Shown here: in pieces, positions 27,771 through 35,589 of the stretch
How the letters are laid out: every line of letters starts with the position of its first letter
Numbering within the stretch: position 1 is the stretch's first letter
Assembly: GCA_016786485.1 (NCBI GenBank)
Contig: JAEUWD010000028.1
Location: 1 to 45,034, forward strand
Direction of reading: 5' to 3'
DNA length: 45,034 nucleotides
From: Bacteriovoracaceae bacterium
Lineage (GTDB): Bacteria; Bdellovibrionota; Bacteriovoracia; Bacteriovoracales; Bacteriovoracaceae
Made by a program: the position numbers and the translations under genes
The notes under the pieces: generated by a model
The model's input: the letters and a program-made list of their open reading frames with translations, nothing else
Databases searched by the model: none
Told to the model about the DNA's origin: nothing

Positions 27771-28862
27771 TTTCACTTCGTAAGCTGCACCTCTCGCGAC
27801 TAATCGGTCAGTACGACTATCAGTCTTTTGGTAAATATCAAATTGCATTCCTTTATGTACACCTTCCATCGTTCCCACATTAGCAATGGCAAAAAGTTGT
27901 GTTGGAGAAACTTTGGTTAACTCTCCTTCAACAGAATACTCTTTAAACTCAGCATTTATTTTTTGTTCAACCTTCGTTTCAGTCTGACGATAAACTAAAT
28001 TCATGGCATAAATGCTGGCATTATCTGTCGATTGACCTTGCAATGTTTGATGTGCACGCAAATCAAGACGCCAGTTTGATGTCAGGGCGAGGTTCATACC
28101 TCCACCCATTCTTAACCATTTACGATTAGAACTATTATACAACTCCGAAGGCGAATTATCGATCGGTGTACGCACATCGATCGGATCGTCATTCATCGAC
28201 ATAATACCGTTGATATTCGCGACCAGTGCCACTTTATTAAAGTCCAGTGCACCTTCTAACTCATAAACCATTTCACCCGCCAGTGAATCACCGGGATTAC
28301 GATAACCTAATTTAAAACTCATGGAGTTTTTATAAAGTGGTTCATAGTAGTTAATAATCCCACCGAAATACATTTCTGTTTCCGCATCGCCGAGTACGAT
28401 GAAGGCGTTGGGCGCTCCTCCATTAAATTCGGGATTTGTATAAAGCGAACTACGATAAGAAGCTTCGACCGCGAGATAAGTATGTTCCCAATTCCAAAAA
28501 CTATAGAGACCGTGCGCGTACCATGATTCAAGGCCGTATTCATTAATACTTACATCAGGTGAACCATTTTCAACCGTTACCGAATTGTAGCGACCTCTTA
28601 AGCCGAAACTCATTTGCAATTCATTGGTCAAACCGTAACTGACTAAAAATTCAGATTGGAAACTTTGAAAAGCTTCATCGCCCACGAAGTCTTGTGAATT
28701 TGCCTGGTCATCATAAACACCATTGGCAATAAACAAATCATTATTAATCGCAAATTGTAATTTGGCAGCTTCGAGGGTTTGAGCGGGAGGAATGTAGGAG
28801 GTAGAATGCGCATTTGCAGAAAAAAGAGTTATCAATAACAGCCAAGATAACCCGCGACGCAT
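27675..28862 (-). CDS. Outer-membrane beta-barrel-like protein (unknown)
   Basis: Exported 395-aa protein: signal peptide about 1-20 (cleavage near ANAHS), then a long series of alternating aromatic and polar strands (for example QSEFLVSYGLTNELQMSFGL, YLAVEASYRSSLY) typical of outer-membrane barrels, to about residue 300. The C-terminal about 85 residues (from FKEYSVEGELTKVSPTQ) look like a soluble beta domain with GVHKGMQFDIYQK and SGLIVRG, similar in style to FlgT-C or SH3-like domains of lipoprotein partners. It follows the 2H-like gene directly (TAA then ATG). It ends inside the convergent aroF gene, sharing 96 bp. Confidence 0.75.
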   Translation of the reverse strand: MRRGLSWLLLITLFSANAHSTSYIPPAQTLEAAKLQFAINNDLFIANGVYDDQANSQDFVGDEAFQSFQSEFLVSYGLTNELQMSFGLRGRYNSVTVENGSPDVSINEYGLESWYAHGLYSFWNWEHTYLAVEASYRSSLYTNPEFNGGAPNAFIVLGDAETEMYFGGIINYYEPLYKNSMSFKLGYRNPGDSLAGEMVYELEGALDFNKVALVANINGIMSMNDDPIDVRTPIDNSPSELYNSSNRKWLRMGGGMNLALTSNWRLDLRAHQTLQGQSTDNASIYAMNLVYRQTETKVEQKINAEFKEYSVEGELTKVSPTQLFAIANVGTMEGVHKGMQFDIYQKTDSRTDRLVARGAAYEVKSRMTIIKIIKVFIDDFKLGSGLIVRGGLSEH

Positions 28863-29456
28863 TTACATATCCATCTGTAAAAAAGTGTTTGAATCATCTA
28901 AAAATGAAACTAGTTTATGTTCTTCTGACCAAGCATTATTCATTTTTTTAAAAATTGAAATATGCGCCAGCGGCATCTCCAGCGGAAAAGTAATTTCTTT
29001 CTGTGCTTGATTGACAGCATTTTGTAATGATTCCGAATCTTGGAAACGTCCAATCGGCATAAACATTTTTTTACTTTCTAGTTTTTGGCGTACTTCACGA
29101 TTAGGAATAAAATCTTTGCAAACTTCAGAAATTTTCTCTTGCGTGAACTCGAGATCACTTCCAAACAGAGGGTTTAAATAAAGAATTTTATTTTTACCTG
29201 AAACAAAAATATCCATGCCCATAAATGTCAGCATACGGTTTGTCTCATGGCCGTAAAAGTATGATTCCAATTCCTCTTCTAGTTCTTCAGCTAAGTATTT
29301 AATTTTGACGTCCTCGATTTCAAAAGGCGCTACCAATGACATGACTGATTCTTTTTGATTGAAGTATTTTGAATCAAATCTTTGTCGAAATCCGTTGATT
29401 TTTTTTTGCTGTGAGCCCGGGTAGAATGAGATACCGATGAATATTTTTGACTGCAT
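28863..29456 (-). CDS. 2H phosphoesterase / 2'-5' RNA ligase-like protein with a lost first motif
   Basis: 197-aa cytoplasmic protein with the 2H layout: KIFIGISFYPGSQQKKINGF at the start, VMSLVAPFEIED at the place of the first H-x-[ST] motif, a GMDIFV...ILYLNP strand pair, and HISIFK (H165) as the second motif. The first catalytic His is replaced: V38-M39-S40-L41 stands where H-x-[ST]-[LV] is expected. Classic 2H cyclic phosphodiesterase or ligase chemistry uses both His, so activity is doubtful. A strong SD (AGGAGGGG) precedes the ATG. It directly precedes the barrel-protein gene. Confidence 0.65.
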   Translation of the reverse strand: MQSKIFIGISFYPGSQQKKINGFRQRFDSKYFNQKESVMSLVAPFEIEDVKIKYLAEELEEELESYFYGHETNRMLTFMGMDIFVSGKNKILYLNPLFGSDLEFTQEKISEVCKDFIPNREVRQKLESKKMFMPIGRFQDSESLQNAVNQAQKEITFPLEMPLAHISIFKKMNNAWSEEHKLVSFLDDSNTFLQMDM

Positions 29457-29513
29457 CTAACCCCTCCTGGGTAACACATACAAAACACACCATTTAAGTT
29501 TAAGAGAAAGCCT

Positions 29514-30800
29514 TTATTTAATCAAGTTATACTCGGCCTTAGCTCCCAACTCTTCCTCGATTCTTAATAATTGATTATATTTCTCGATTCGGTCCGAACG
29601 GCTCGCTGAACCGGTCTTAATGTGACCCGCAGCTGAGGCCACCGCTAAATCTGCGATGAATGAATCTGCCGTTTCACCAGAACGGTGAGAGATAATTGTT
29701 TTAAAATTATTTTGGAAAGCCAAAGCTAATGTATCAAAAGTTTCAGTCAAGGTTCCAATTTGATTTACTTTAATTAAAATCGCATTAGCTTGCTTCTCTT
29801 CGATCCCACGTTTGAAAATTTTCGGATTAGTTACGAAAAGATCATCACCAACTAAAACTGTTTTTTCTCCCATTTTCTTCGTTAAATCAATCCACCCCTG
29901 GAAGTCGGCTTCAGCCAAACCATCTTCGATTGAGTAAATAGGATATTTCTTGGCCAAATCAGAATAATAACTGATCATATCACTGCTACTAAACGTCTTA
30001 CCTTGCATCTCATAAACTTTTTTCTCTTCATTGAAAAATTCACTGGCGGCTGCATCGAGCGAAATAGAAATATCTTCACCTACACGATAGCCTGCTTTTT
30101 CAACCGCTTCTAGAATGCACTCAAGAGCTTCTTCATGAGAGGCCAAATCAGGAGCGAACCCACCTTCATCCCCTACGTTAGTTGAATAATTTTTATCGTG
30201 GAGAACTTTTTTAAGTGTATGGAAAATTTCAACACCAGCACGTAAATTTTCTGAAAAAGATTTTTTTAAGTGAGGCACAATCATGAATTCTTGAATATCT
30301 AAATTATTTGAAGCGTGTGCCCCACCATTAATAATATTCATTAACGGGGCCGGGAAACGGAATTTCTTGGTCATATTTGGAATTTTAGCAATTTCTAAAA
30401 GATATCGATAAAGTGGTAGATTTGTATCTAAAGCCCCCGCTCTTGCTGCTGCCATACTAACACCTAAAAGCGCGTTCGCTCCTAAGTTTTTCTTAAACTC
30501 AGTGCCATCAAGCTCAAGCATTTTGCTATCGATTTGTTTTTGTTCAGTCACTTCTTGACCGACTAAAGCTGGTGCAATTTTTTTTGTAATATTATCGACC
30601 GCCTTTAGAACACCTTTGCCTAAATAAACTTTTTTATCGCCATCACGTAGTTCTAAAGCCTCGCGTGAACCAGTTGAAGCACCGGATGGAACCGAAGCTC
30701 GGCCAAATGAACCATCTTGCGTTGTAACCTCGACCTCAACGGTTGGATTACCTCTAGAATCTAAAATTTGACGTGCACGAATTGATTTTATTTTTGACAT
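29514..30800 (-). CDS. eno: Enolase
   Basis: Glycolytic 2-phosphoglycerate dehydratase, 428 aa from the ATG at 30800; that start gives the standard N-terminus [20 protein letters not shown] and has AAGGAG 6-7 nt upstream, while a longer reading adds five extra residues. Signatures: [31 protein letters not shown], the metal-site Asp/Glu ([26 protein letters not shown]), catalytic Lys in [13 protein letters not shown] and SHRSGET. Intact. A promoter is visible just upstream (30827-30855), so it can be expressed independently of cpaF. Confidence 0.98.
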   Translation of the reverse strand: MSKIKSIRARQILDSRGNPTVEVEVTTQDGSFGRASVPSGASTGSREALELRDGDKKVYLGKGVLKAVDNITKKIAPALVGQEVTEQKQIDSKMLELDGTEFKKNLGANALLGVSMAAARAGALDTNLPLYRYLLEIAKIPNMTKKFRFPAPLMNIINGGAHASNNLDIQEFMIVPHLKKSFSENLRAGVEIFHTLKKVLHDKNYSTNVGDEGGFAPDLASHEEALECILEAVEKAGYRVGEDISISLDAAASEFFNEEKKVYEMQGKTFSSSDMISYYSDLAKKYPIYSIEDGLAEADFQGWIDLTKKMGEKTVLVGDDLFVTNPKIFKRGIEEKQANAILIKVNQIGTLTETFDTLALAFQNNFKTIISHRSGETADSFIADLAVASAAGHIKTGSASRSDRIEKYNQLLRIEEELGAKAEYNLIK

Positions 30801-30826
30801 GTCAGGCTCCTTCAACTTTTTTCAGT

Positions 30827-30855
30827 AGTCTATAAAGGAGTTTGTCTTAGGTCAA
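30827..30855 (-). promoter_or_regulatory. Promoter of eno
   Basis: On the minus strand TTGACC (30850-30855), 17-nt spacer, TAGACT (30827-30832). Predicted start about 30820 leaves a leader of about 20 nt that carries the AAGGAG ribosome-binding site. The -35 is the same hexamer as in the rRNA promoter here. It lies in the short gap after the cpaF stop. Confidence 0.6.
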
Positions 30856-30858
30856 ACT

Positions 30859-31992
30859 TTAAGCGGCTTTTTTGATTAAAGGTATGGCCCACTCTGGTGG
30901 CATAAATTTAGACTTAGGAAACGGCAATTTATTGACAACAATTTCTTCAAAGAATGTTGGAACATAACCACAAGGGACCATTTCACCGATAAATTTACCA
31001 GTGTCAGGATCTTTACCTCGCTGAACCCAGCGAAAAATATCCTTCACAATATAACGACCGTCGGTATCAACACCTAAAACTTCCGAAATACTCGACGTTC
31101 GACGACCACCATCAGAATAACGATTACATTGAACAATTAAACTTAGCGCACTTCCCACCATCTCACGAATTGCATCAGGTGGTATTTTCGTTTCACCCAT
31201 TAAACAGAGGGTCTCTAAACGTGTACAAGCTTCGGCTGGGCCGTTGGCGTGCACTGTCCCCATAGAACCATCGTGTCCGGTTCCCATGGCTTGTAATAAG
31301 TCTAAAGCTTCTTCACCACGAACCTCACCGACAATAATACGATCAGGTCTCATTCTTAAAGCTGAACGCATGAGATCACGAATCGAAACTGGTTTTATTC
31401 CGCGTTCTTCGCTACCCATTCTGGCCTCAAACGAAACTACGTGTTCGGCCTTGATTTGTAATTCGCTTGAATCTTCAATAACTAAAAGTCTTTGTGTTTT
31501 TGGAATTCTCGAACCAAGAATATTTAGCATCGTCGTTTTACCTGAACCGGTACCGCCAGACACGAGAGTATTTTTTCCTAAAAACATCATACAATCTAAA
31601 AATCTAGCACCGTCAGCTGAAACTGAGCCAAAATTTATTAAATCTTTTAGGCCTAATTTTTCTTCAGAAAATTTTCTAATCGCAACCGAGGTTCCGGCTT
31701 TGGCCATCGGAGGTAACACGACTGCGATACGAGAGCCATCGGGCAAACGCGCATCAAGCTGTGGGTTATTACTATCTATAATACGACCAACCGATTGTGC
31801 AATCGCTCGCATCGCCGCTTGCAATGCTTCTTCATCACTAAATTTATGTTGAACCTTAATGACTAAACCTTTTCGTTCCACGAAAATTTCATGCGGACCA
31901 TTGATCATGATTTCTGATACACCAGGATCCGCCAATAAATCTTTTATCGGTGCGAGATAATTGGCAATCGCATCCTTAAAAACTGAACTCAT
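30859..31992 (-). CDS. CpaF/TadA-family secretion ATPase (orphan)
   Basis: Type II/IV secretion superfamily ATPase closest to CpaF of Tad/Flp pili, 377 aa. N-terminal EIMINGPHEIFVERKG, GRIIDSNNPQLDARLPDGSRIAVVLPP, Walker A GGTGSGKTT (146-154), Asp box (LVIEDSSELQI), Walker B-like RPDRIIVGEVRGEEALDLLQAM and the His box (GTVHANGP). Complete and probably active. No other Tad, pilin or secretion genes lie nearby, so it is an orphan here. It overlaps the cupredoxin-like gene by 4 bp (ATGA), suggesting coupling with that exported protein. Confidence 0.9.
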   Translation of the reverse strand: MSSVFKDAIANYLAPIKDLLADPGVSEIMINGPHEIFVERKGLVIKVQHKFSDEEALQAAMRAIAQSVGRIIDSNNPQLDARLPDGSRIAVVLPPMAKAGTSVAIRKFSEEKLGLKDLINFGSVSADGARFLDCMMFLGKNTLVSGGTGSGKTTMLNILGSRIPKTQRLLVIEDSSELQIKAEHVVSFEARMGSEERGIKPVSIRDLMRSALRMRPDRIIVGEVRGEEALDLLQAMGTGHDGSMGTVHANGPAEACTRLETLCLMGETKIPPDAIREMVGSALSLIVQCNRYSDGGRRTSSISEVLGVDTDGRYIVKDIFRWVQRGKDPDTGKFIGEMVPCGYVPTFFEEIVVNKLPFPKSKFMPPEWAIPLIKKAA

Positions 31993-32420
31993 AGGTCGTA
32001 CTCTTTAGGTGTCCATTCTTTCTTTTTATTTTTTTCTTCTTCTGAAGCAATTCCGCGTTCTGACTGATGAGTTTTCTTCATCACGGTAATCACACCTTTA
32101 AATCCAGTTGAAGGACAGTAATATTCATAATGCCCTGGATCTTTAAAAAGAATCTCTTTTTCGGTTAGCTCACCTTTGTGAGCAGACAAATAAAAATCAT
32201 GACTCGATACAATCATGCATGAAGGAGTTGAAGTTGTGGTGGTTAAAAAGAATTTTATTTTTTCATTTTGAAAAACAGAAATCTTCTCAGGATAAAAACC
32301 TTCAGCCGTGACAATAACCGAAACATCGCGACGTGGATTTTCATACATCTTCACTTTCATCTGATCTTCATCCGCCATCACGTTAAGATTTATAAAAAGC
32401 CAAATGATTTTCATCATCAC
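31989..32420 (-). CDS. Exported cupredoxin-like protein
   Basis: 143 aa with a short signal peptide (about 1-16, cleavage near VMA). The beta-sandwich pattern VIVTAEGFYPEKISVFQNEKIKFFL, CMIVSSHDF, and FKDPGHYEYYCPSTGFKGVITV follows the cupredoxin fold. It keeps Cys in YYCP but has no His or Met after it where type 1 copper ligands would sit; the second Cys in PSCM might pair with it as a disulfide. So it may be a copper-free scaffold. The tail is Lys/Glu-rich. Its stop overlaps the CpaF start, which links the two. Periplasmic, inferred. Confidence 0.65.
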   Translation of the reverse strand: MMMKIIWLFINLNVMADEDQMKVKMYENPRRDVSVIVTAEGFYPEKISVFQNEKIKFFLTTTTSTPSCMIVSSHDFYLSAHKGELTEKEILFKDPGHYEYYCPSTGFKGVITVMKKTHQSERGIASEEEKNKKKEWTPKEYDL

Positions 32421-32434
32421 AAAAACCTCTTGAA

Positions 32435-32453
32435 ATAAGGCACTTTGCCTTAT
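32435..32453 (-). terminator. Weak hairpin after the YqfO-like gene
   Basis: ATAAGGC (32435-32441) / GCCTTAT (32447-32453), five-base loop, between the YqfO-like and cupredoxin-like genes. In the minus direction it is followed by only a short, broken T-run, so termination would be weak. Confidence 0.35.
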
Positions 32454-32483
32454 AGTTCTTGTCGGCTTTTTTGAGAAAAAAAT

Positions 32484-32792
32484 TTAGAGAATTTTATAAA
32501 CTTCAAAAGCAGGTGTTTCGTACGGGTGAGCAGCCTTTAAGGCCTTAATAACACGGTCTATTTTGTCTTCTTCGCAAACCATTTCCACTTTAAATTCCGG
32601 GACTAATTCCACTTCATTTTCTGTCCCCATGAAGGGCCGACTACCTTTTAACGGACGATATTGTCCTTGGCCTAATGTTTCCCAAGAGCATGAATCATAG
32701 TTTCCAATTTTACCGGCGCCCGCATCAAACATACTTTTTTTTACTGCTTCTAAATATTCGGTAGGAACATAAAAGTTGACCTTAAACATCAA
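32484..32792 (-). CDS. YqfO/NIF3-insert-like protein (PII-like fold)
   Basis: 102-aa stand-alone version of the small domain inserted in NIF3/YqfO proteins (COG3323-like). Signatures: KVNFYVPTEYLEAVKKSMFDAGAGKIGNYDSCSW at the start, FMGTENEVE in the middle and AHPYETPAFEVY at the end, the usual pattern. No signal peptide. The family is thought to bind metals or small ligands, but no function is established. Convincing as a gene by length, conserved motifs and SD. Confidence 0.85.
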   Translation of the reverse strand: MMFKVNFYVPTEYLEAVKKSMFDAGAGKIGNYDSCSWETLGQGQYRPLKGSRPFMGTENEVELVPEFKVEMVCEEDKIDRVIKALKAAHPYETPAFEVYKIL

Positions 32793-32908
32793 GTACTCCG
32801 GTTATGACTTTAAGATATTCTTGTCCAAACAAATACTTACAGTCAACTTTAGTAAGAAATAGTTTATGGACAAAGGCAGTCGGATATTAAGACAATAATA
32901 ACACTAAT

Positions 32909-32940
32909 AAGTGAATTGGATTTATCACTTTTGTTTTTTT
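32909..32940 (+). promoter_or_regulatory. Hairpin and T-run in the leader of the metalloprotease gene (possible attenuator)
   Basis: AAGTGA (32909-32914) and TCACTT (32925-32930) form a six-pair stem with a ten-base loop, followed by TTTTGTTTTTTT, ending about 7 bases before the GGGAGGG ribosome-binding site of the secreted metalloprotease gene. It has the form of a weak intrinsic terminator placed inside a 5' leader. Stem is short, so confidence is low. Confidence 0.35.
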
Positions 32941-32956
32941 CATTCAGGGAGGGATT

Positions 32957-33952
32957 ATGAAGTTACTTAGTACGCTACTAGTTTTATCAGCTGTTTTTGC
33001 CTCAAGCAATCAAGCAACAAATGTTCACGAAATTCCAGGACATAATCATGATGAGTTGTGCCAAGGATTTTTACCACAAAACACTTTGTGGATTGAAGCC
33101 GATCAAAAATCTCGTTTCACGGGAATTGATGAAGCGCAATTTAATGCTGTTATTTCAGAAATCGAAGCTGTTTATGCACCGATTATTGCTTCACGCGGTG
33201 GAACACTCCAAATCAATCGTAAATGGACTGATGGTACGGTTAACGCTAATGCCAGTCGCTCAGGCTCAACTTACGTCGTTAATATGTACGGTGGTTTAGC
33301 TCGTCATAAAGCCATCACTGCTGACGGTTTTGCACTCGTTCTTTGTCACGAAATTGGTCACCACATTGGTGGAGCACCTACTTATAGTAGCGGCGCTGGC
33401 GGTGGCTGGGGTGGCGGTAGCAACTCTGACAGAAACATTGTTGGTAACGCGTGGGCAAGTAATGAAGGTCAATCAGACTACTTCGCAACTGCTAAGTGTT
33501 TCAGAAACGTTTATGGCTCACAAGACAACAGTGCCTATGTTAATGCTGAAACTCCAGAGTATGTCGCTAAAACCTGTAAGGCTTCATTCCCGAATTCAGA
33601 TGATTACAAACTATGTGTAAGAAGCTCAGCAGGTGGGCAATCACTTGCGAACTTATTCAAAGACTTAAGAAATCTGCAAGTACCAGTGACTTTCCAAACT
33701 CCTGATACAAAAGTTGTAACAAAAACTTATGATGGTCACCCACAACCACAATGTCGTCTCGACACTTACTTCAGAGGAACAATTTGTACTGCTGATGAAC
33801 GTGTAGACCTTGGTTATGATGACCACTCTGTTGGTGCTTGTACTGCAGATCGCGGCGAAGAAAAAGGTGCTCGCCCACTTTGTTGGTACAAAGTTCAAGA
33901 GATTAAAGAACAACAACCAGAAACAAAAAATCCTATCGCCTACAGAAGATAG
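32957..33952 (+). CDS. Secreted HExxH zinc metalloprotease
   Basis: 331-aa exported protein: signal peptide about 1-19, then a gluzincin-like site H131-E132-I-G-H135 in a helix, with a Glu in NEGQSDYFAT (E170) as likely third zinc ligand. Between the two is a Gly/Ser-rich stretch (GGAPTYSSGAGGGWGGGS). Cys are at least eight and probably form disulfides, as expected for an extracytoplasmic enzyme. The C-terminal part (CTADRGEEKGARPLCWYKV) is of unknown type. Strong SD (GGGAGGG) and the terminator at 33976-34003 make it a single-gene unit. In a predatory bacterium it could attack prey proteins (inference). Confidence 0.85.
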   Translation: MKLLSTLLVLSAVFASSNQATNVHEIPGHNHDELCQGFLPQNTLWIEADQKSRFTGIDEAQFNAVISEIEAVYAPIIASRGGTLQINRKWTDGTVNANASRSGSTYVVNMYGGLARHKAITADGFALVLCHEIGHHIGGAPTYSSGAGGGWGGGSNSDRNIVGNAWASNEGQSDYFATAKCFRNVYGSQDNSAYVNAETPEYVAKTCKASFPNSDDYKLCVRSSAGGQSLANLFKDLRNLQVPVTFQTPDTKVVTKTYDGHPQPQCRLDTYFRGTICTADERVDLGYDDHSVGACTADRGEEKGARPLCWYKVQEIKEQQPETKNPIAYRR

Positions 33953-33975
33953 TTCGTACGCGCTAGAAGAAAATA

Positions 33976-34003
33976 AAAAGCCCACTTTAAAAGTGGGCTT
34001 TTT
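33976..34003. terminator. Bidirectional intrinsic terminator
   Basis: AAAAGCCCACTT (33976-33987) / AAGTGGGCTTTT (33991-34002), three-base loop and T/A runs on both sides. It ends the metalloprotease transcript and, in the other direction, the SGNH-hydrolase transcript, whose stop codon starts at 34004-34006. Confidence 0.9.
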
Positions 34004-34744
34004 TTATTCATAATGTTTAATTAATTTTGAATTGATGACTTCGATCACACCGTTGGCCCAATTGGTAGCGGCTTGGATAGTCTCAATATTTTTTTGCCAC
34101 GGCCAATGATAATGGATTCCATCACCACCCACCTTGGGATAAGTTGAAATCAAACGACTATCAATGAGCTGACAAGTTTGAGCAATGCCCTTAGTACGCA
34201 AGTCACGTAGTGCACGTTTAATGATACTGTAACGATGCTCAACGGCCTTAACATCAAAGTCTGGTGCACGAGTCATGTTAGGCGGACCCACCCAAAAACA
34301 CTTATTACTCATTTTATAGGCGACTTCCATGAGTCCCACGGTTTCTTTCACATGTTCTTCAAAACGACTCGGCTTAGTTGAAAAATTTGTTCCCAGAACA
34401 ATAATCGTCACTCGCTGCGAGCTTTCTTGAATATCTTGCTCGGCCCAAACATTTTTCAAACTTGGCGTGAAGAGCTTATAACAGGCCCGTGCCTTAGCTG
34501 CTGCCTGCGAGCTTTCACGATAGCCACACGTGGTAGTAAAGAGGTTGTTTTGCCATTGCAAAGGTGCAGATGCGCCGCTGGCGATAAAATCATAGCCGCT
34601 TAATGGCCCAGCACTTTTGATATGACGAGTGAGCTCTTCCCCAAACTTTCCCACACCGTGAGAATCAGTAATGACCACCCAATGGCGAGTAACTTCATTC
34701 GCGAAGCTTAGATTAGTCATAACGAGGAAGAAAAAACTTAACAT
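34004..34744 (-). CDS. SGNH-family hydrolase (exported)
   Basis: 246 aa from the ATG at 34744, which has AAGGA just upstream; a longer reading from 34759 would run into the stem of the fkpA terminator. A signal peptide (MLSFFFLVMTNLSFA) is followed by the SGNH blocks: block I ITDSHG (Ser28, GDS changed to TDS), block III-type GTNFS, and block V DGIHYH near the end (Asp and His of the triad). Two Cys pairs are likely. Substrate is unknown: lipase, esterase or glycan O-deacetylase activity is possible. It lies downstream of the FKBP lipoprotein gene but behind its terminator. Confidence 0.8.
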   Translation of the reverse strand: MLSFFFLVMTNLSFANEVTRHWVVITDSHGVGKFGEELTRHIKSAGPLSGYDFIASGASAPLQWQNNLFTTTCGYRESSQAAAKARACYKLFTPSLKNVWAEQDIQESSQRVTIIVLGTNFSTKPSRFEEHVKETVGLMEVAYKMSNKCFWVGPPNMTRAPDFDVKAVEHRYSIIKRALRDLRTKGIAQTCQLIDSRLISTYPKVGGDGIHYHWPWQKNIETIQAATNWANGVIEVINSKLIKHYE

Positions 34745-34761
34745 GTAATCCTTAGGCAAAA

Positions 34762-34790
34762 AAAAGGCCCCGCAAAGCAGGGCCTTCTTT
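34762..34790 (-). terminator. Intrinsic terminator of the FKBP lipoprotein gene
   Basis: On the minus strand AAGGCCCTGC, loop TTT, GCGGGGCCTT (one T-G pair), then a run of about eight T. It is 20 bp after the FKBP gene stop and directly before the SGNH start. Confidence 0.88.
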
Positions 34791-34807
34791 AAAAAATGAT
34801 AATTTAA

Positions 34808-35542
34808 TTATTTCTTTTTAGCTTTTACTGCAGGAGCTGTTGGTGCCGCTTCACCTTTAGTAACTTTGAAAAGCTCAACATCGAAAACGAGAGTTGCGCC
34901 ACCTGGAATTTTAGGAGGAGCACCAGCTTCGCCGTAAGCTAAGTCAGCAGGAATAACAAAACGGTACTTACCGCCTTCTTTCATAAGTTGAAGACCTTCA
35001 GTCCAACCCTTGATAACTCGGTTAAGTGGGAATGAAATAGTTTTATTTCTTTCAACTGAAGAATCAAATACTGTTCCATCAGTTAGAGTACCATGGTAGT
35101 GAACTTCAACAGTTTCTTCTTCTTTTGGAGCTTTACCAGTACCTTCTTTGATTGGCTTATAGGCAAGACCAGATGCTGTTTTCTTAGCGCCTTCTTCTTT
35201 TAAGAACTTCGCCATGAATTCATCACCTTTTTTCTTTTCTACTTCAACCACTTTTTGCATTCTGTCTCTGAAAAGATCCTGAATTTTTGGTTGGTACATT
35301 GCCATTTCAACTTCTGGTTGCTTACCAGTTGAAGCATGCTTAAGACCTTTGAAAAGTGCATTGAGCTCTTTATCGTTTAGCTCTAAACGCTGAAGATTTG
35401 AACCTAACATTACGCCCATCGCGTACAATGTTTTATCATTTTCATCTTCGACTTTTACTTTCTCAACATCAACACCACAGCTGAAGAGAATGCTCATTAC
35501 TGAAGCTAAAACTAACAATGAAGTTACTTGCTTTATTTTCAC
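34808..35542 (-). CDS. fkpA: FKBP-type peptidyl-prolyl isomerase lipoprotein (FkpA/Mip-like)
   Basis: 244-aa envelope folding factor. Lipoprotein signal with lipobox L19-F-S-C22, then a Mip/FkpA-like N-terminal dimerisation helix region (LYAMGVMLGSNLQRL, about 40-130), and a C-terminal FKBP domain (about 135-230) with EEETVEVHYHGTLTDGTVFDSS, the hydrophobic FPLNRVIKGWTEGLQLM segment and the RFVIPADLAYGEAGAPPKIP segment. A Lys-rich tail ends the protein. It has its own terminator. The lipid anchor suggests an outer- or inner-membrane-tethered periplasmic role; no +2 Asp is present after Cys22. Confidence 0.93.
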   Translation of the reverse strand: MKIKQVTSLLVLASVMSILFSCGVDVEKVKVEDENDKTLYAMGVMLGSNLQRLELNDKELNALFKGLKHASTGKQPEVEMAMYQPKIQDLFRDRMQKVVEVEKKKGDEFMAKFLKEEGAKKTASGLAYKPIKEGTGKAPKEEETVEVHYHGTLTDGTVFDSSVERNKTISFPLNRVIKGWTEGLQLMKEGGKYRFVIPADLAYGEAGAPPKIPGGATLVFDVELFKVTKGEAAPTAPAVKAKKK

Positions 35543-35589
35543 AGAAATTCCTTTGAAAAAAGTTACTAAGTTTATATTACTTGAAAAGC

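Noticed and set aside
30801-30815. Five extra residues at the enolase N-terminus
   Set aside because: The second ATG gives the conserved enolase start and the AAGGAG lies between the two ATGs.
31244-31852. A 202-aa plus-strand open frame opposite cpaF
   Set aside because: Ser/Ile-rich shadow frame of a strongly conserved ATPase gene; no SD and no recognisable domain.
32435-32453. Strong terminator after the YqfO-like gene
   Set aside because: Hairpin is real but the T-run is short and interrupted, so I list it only as weak.
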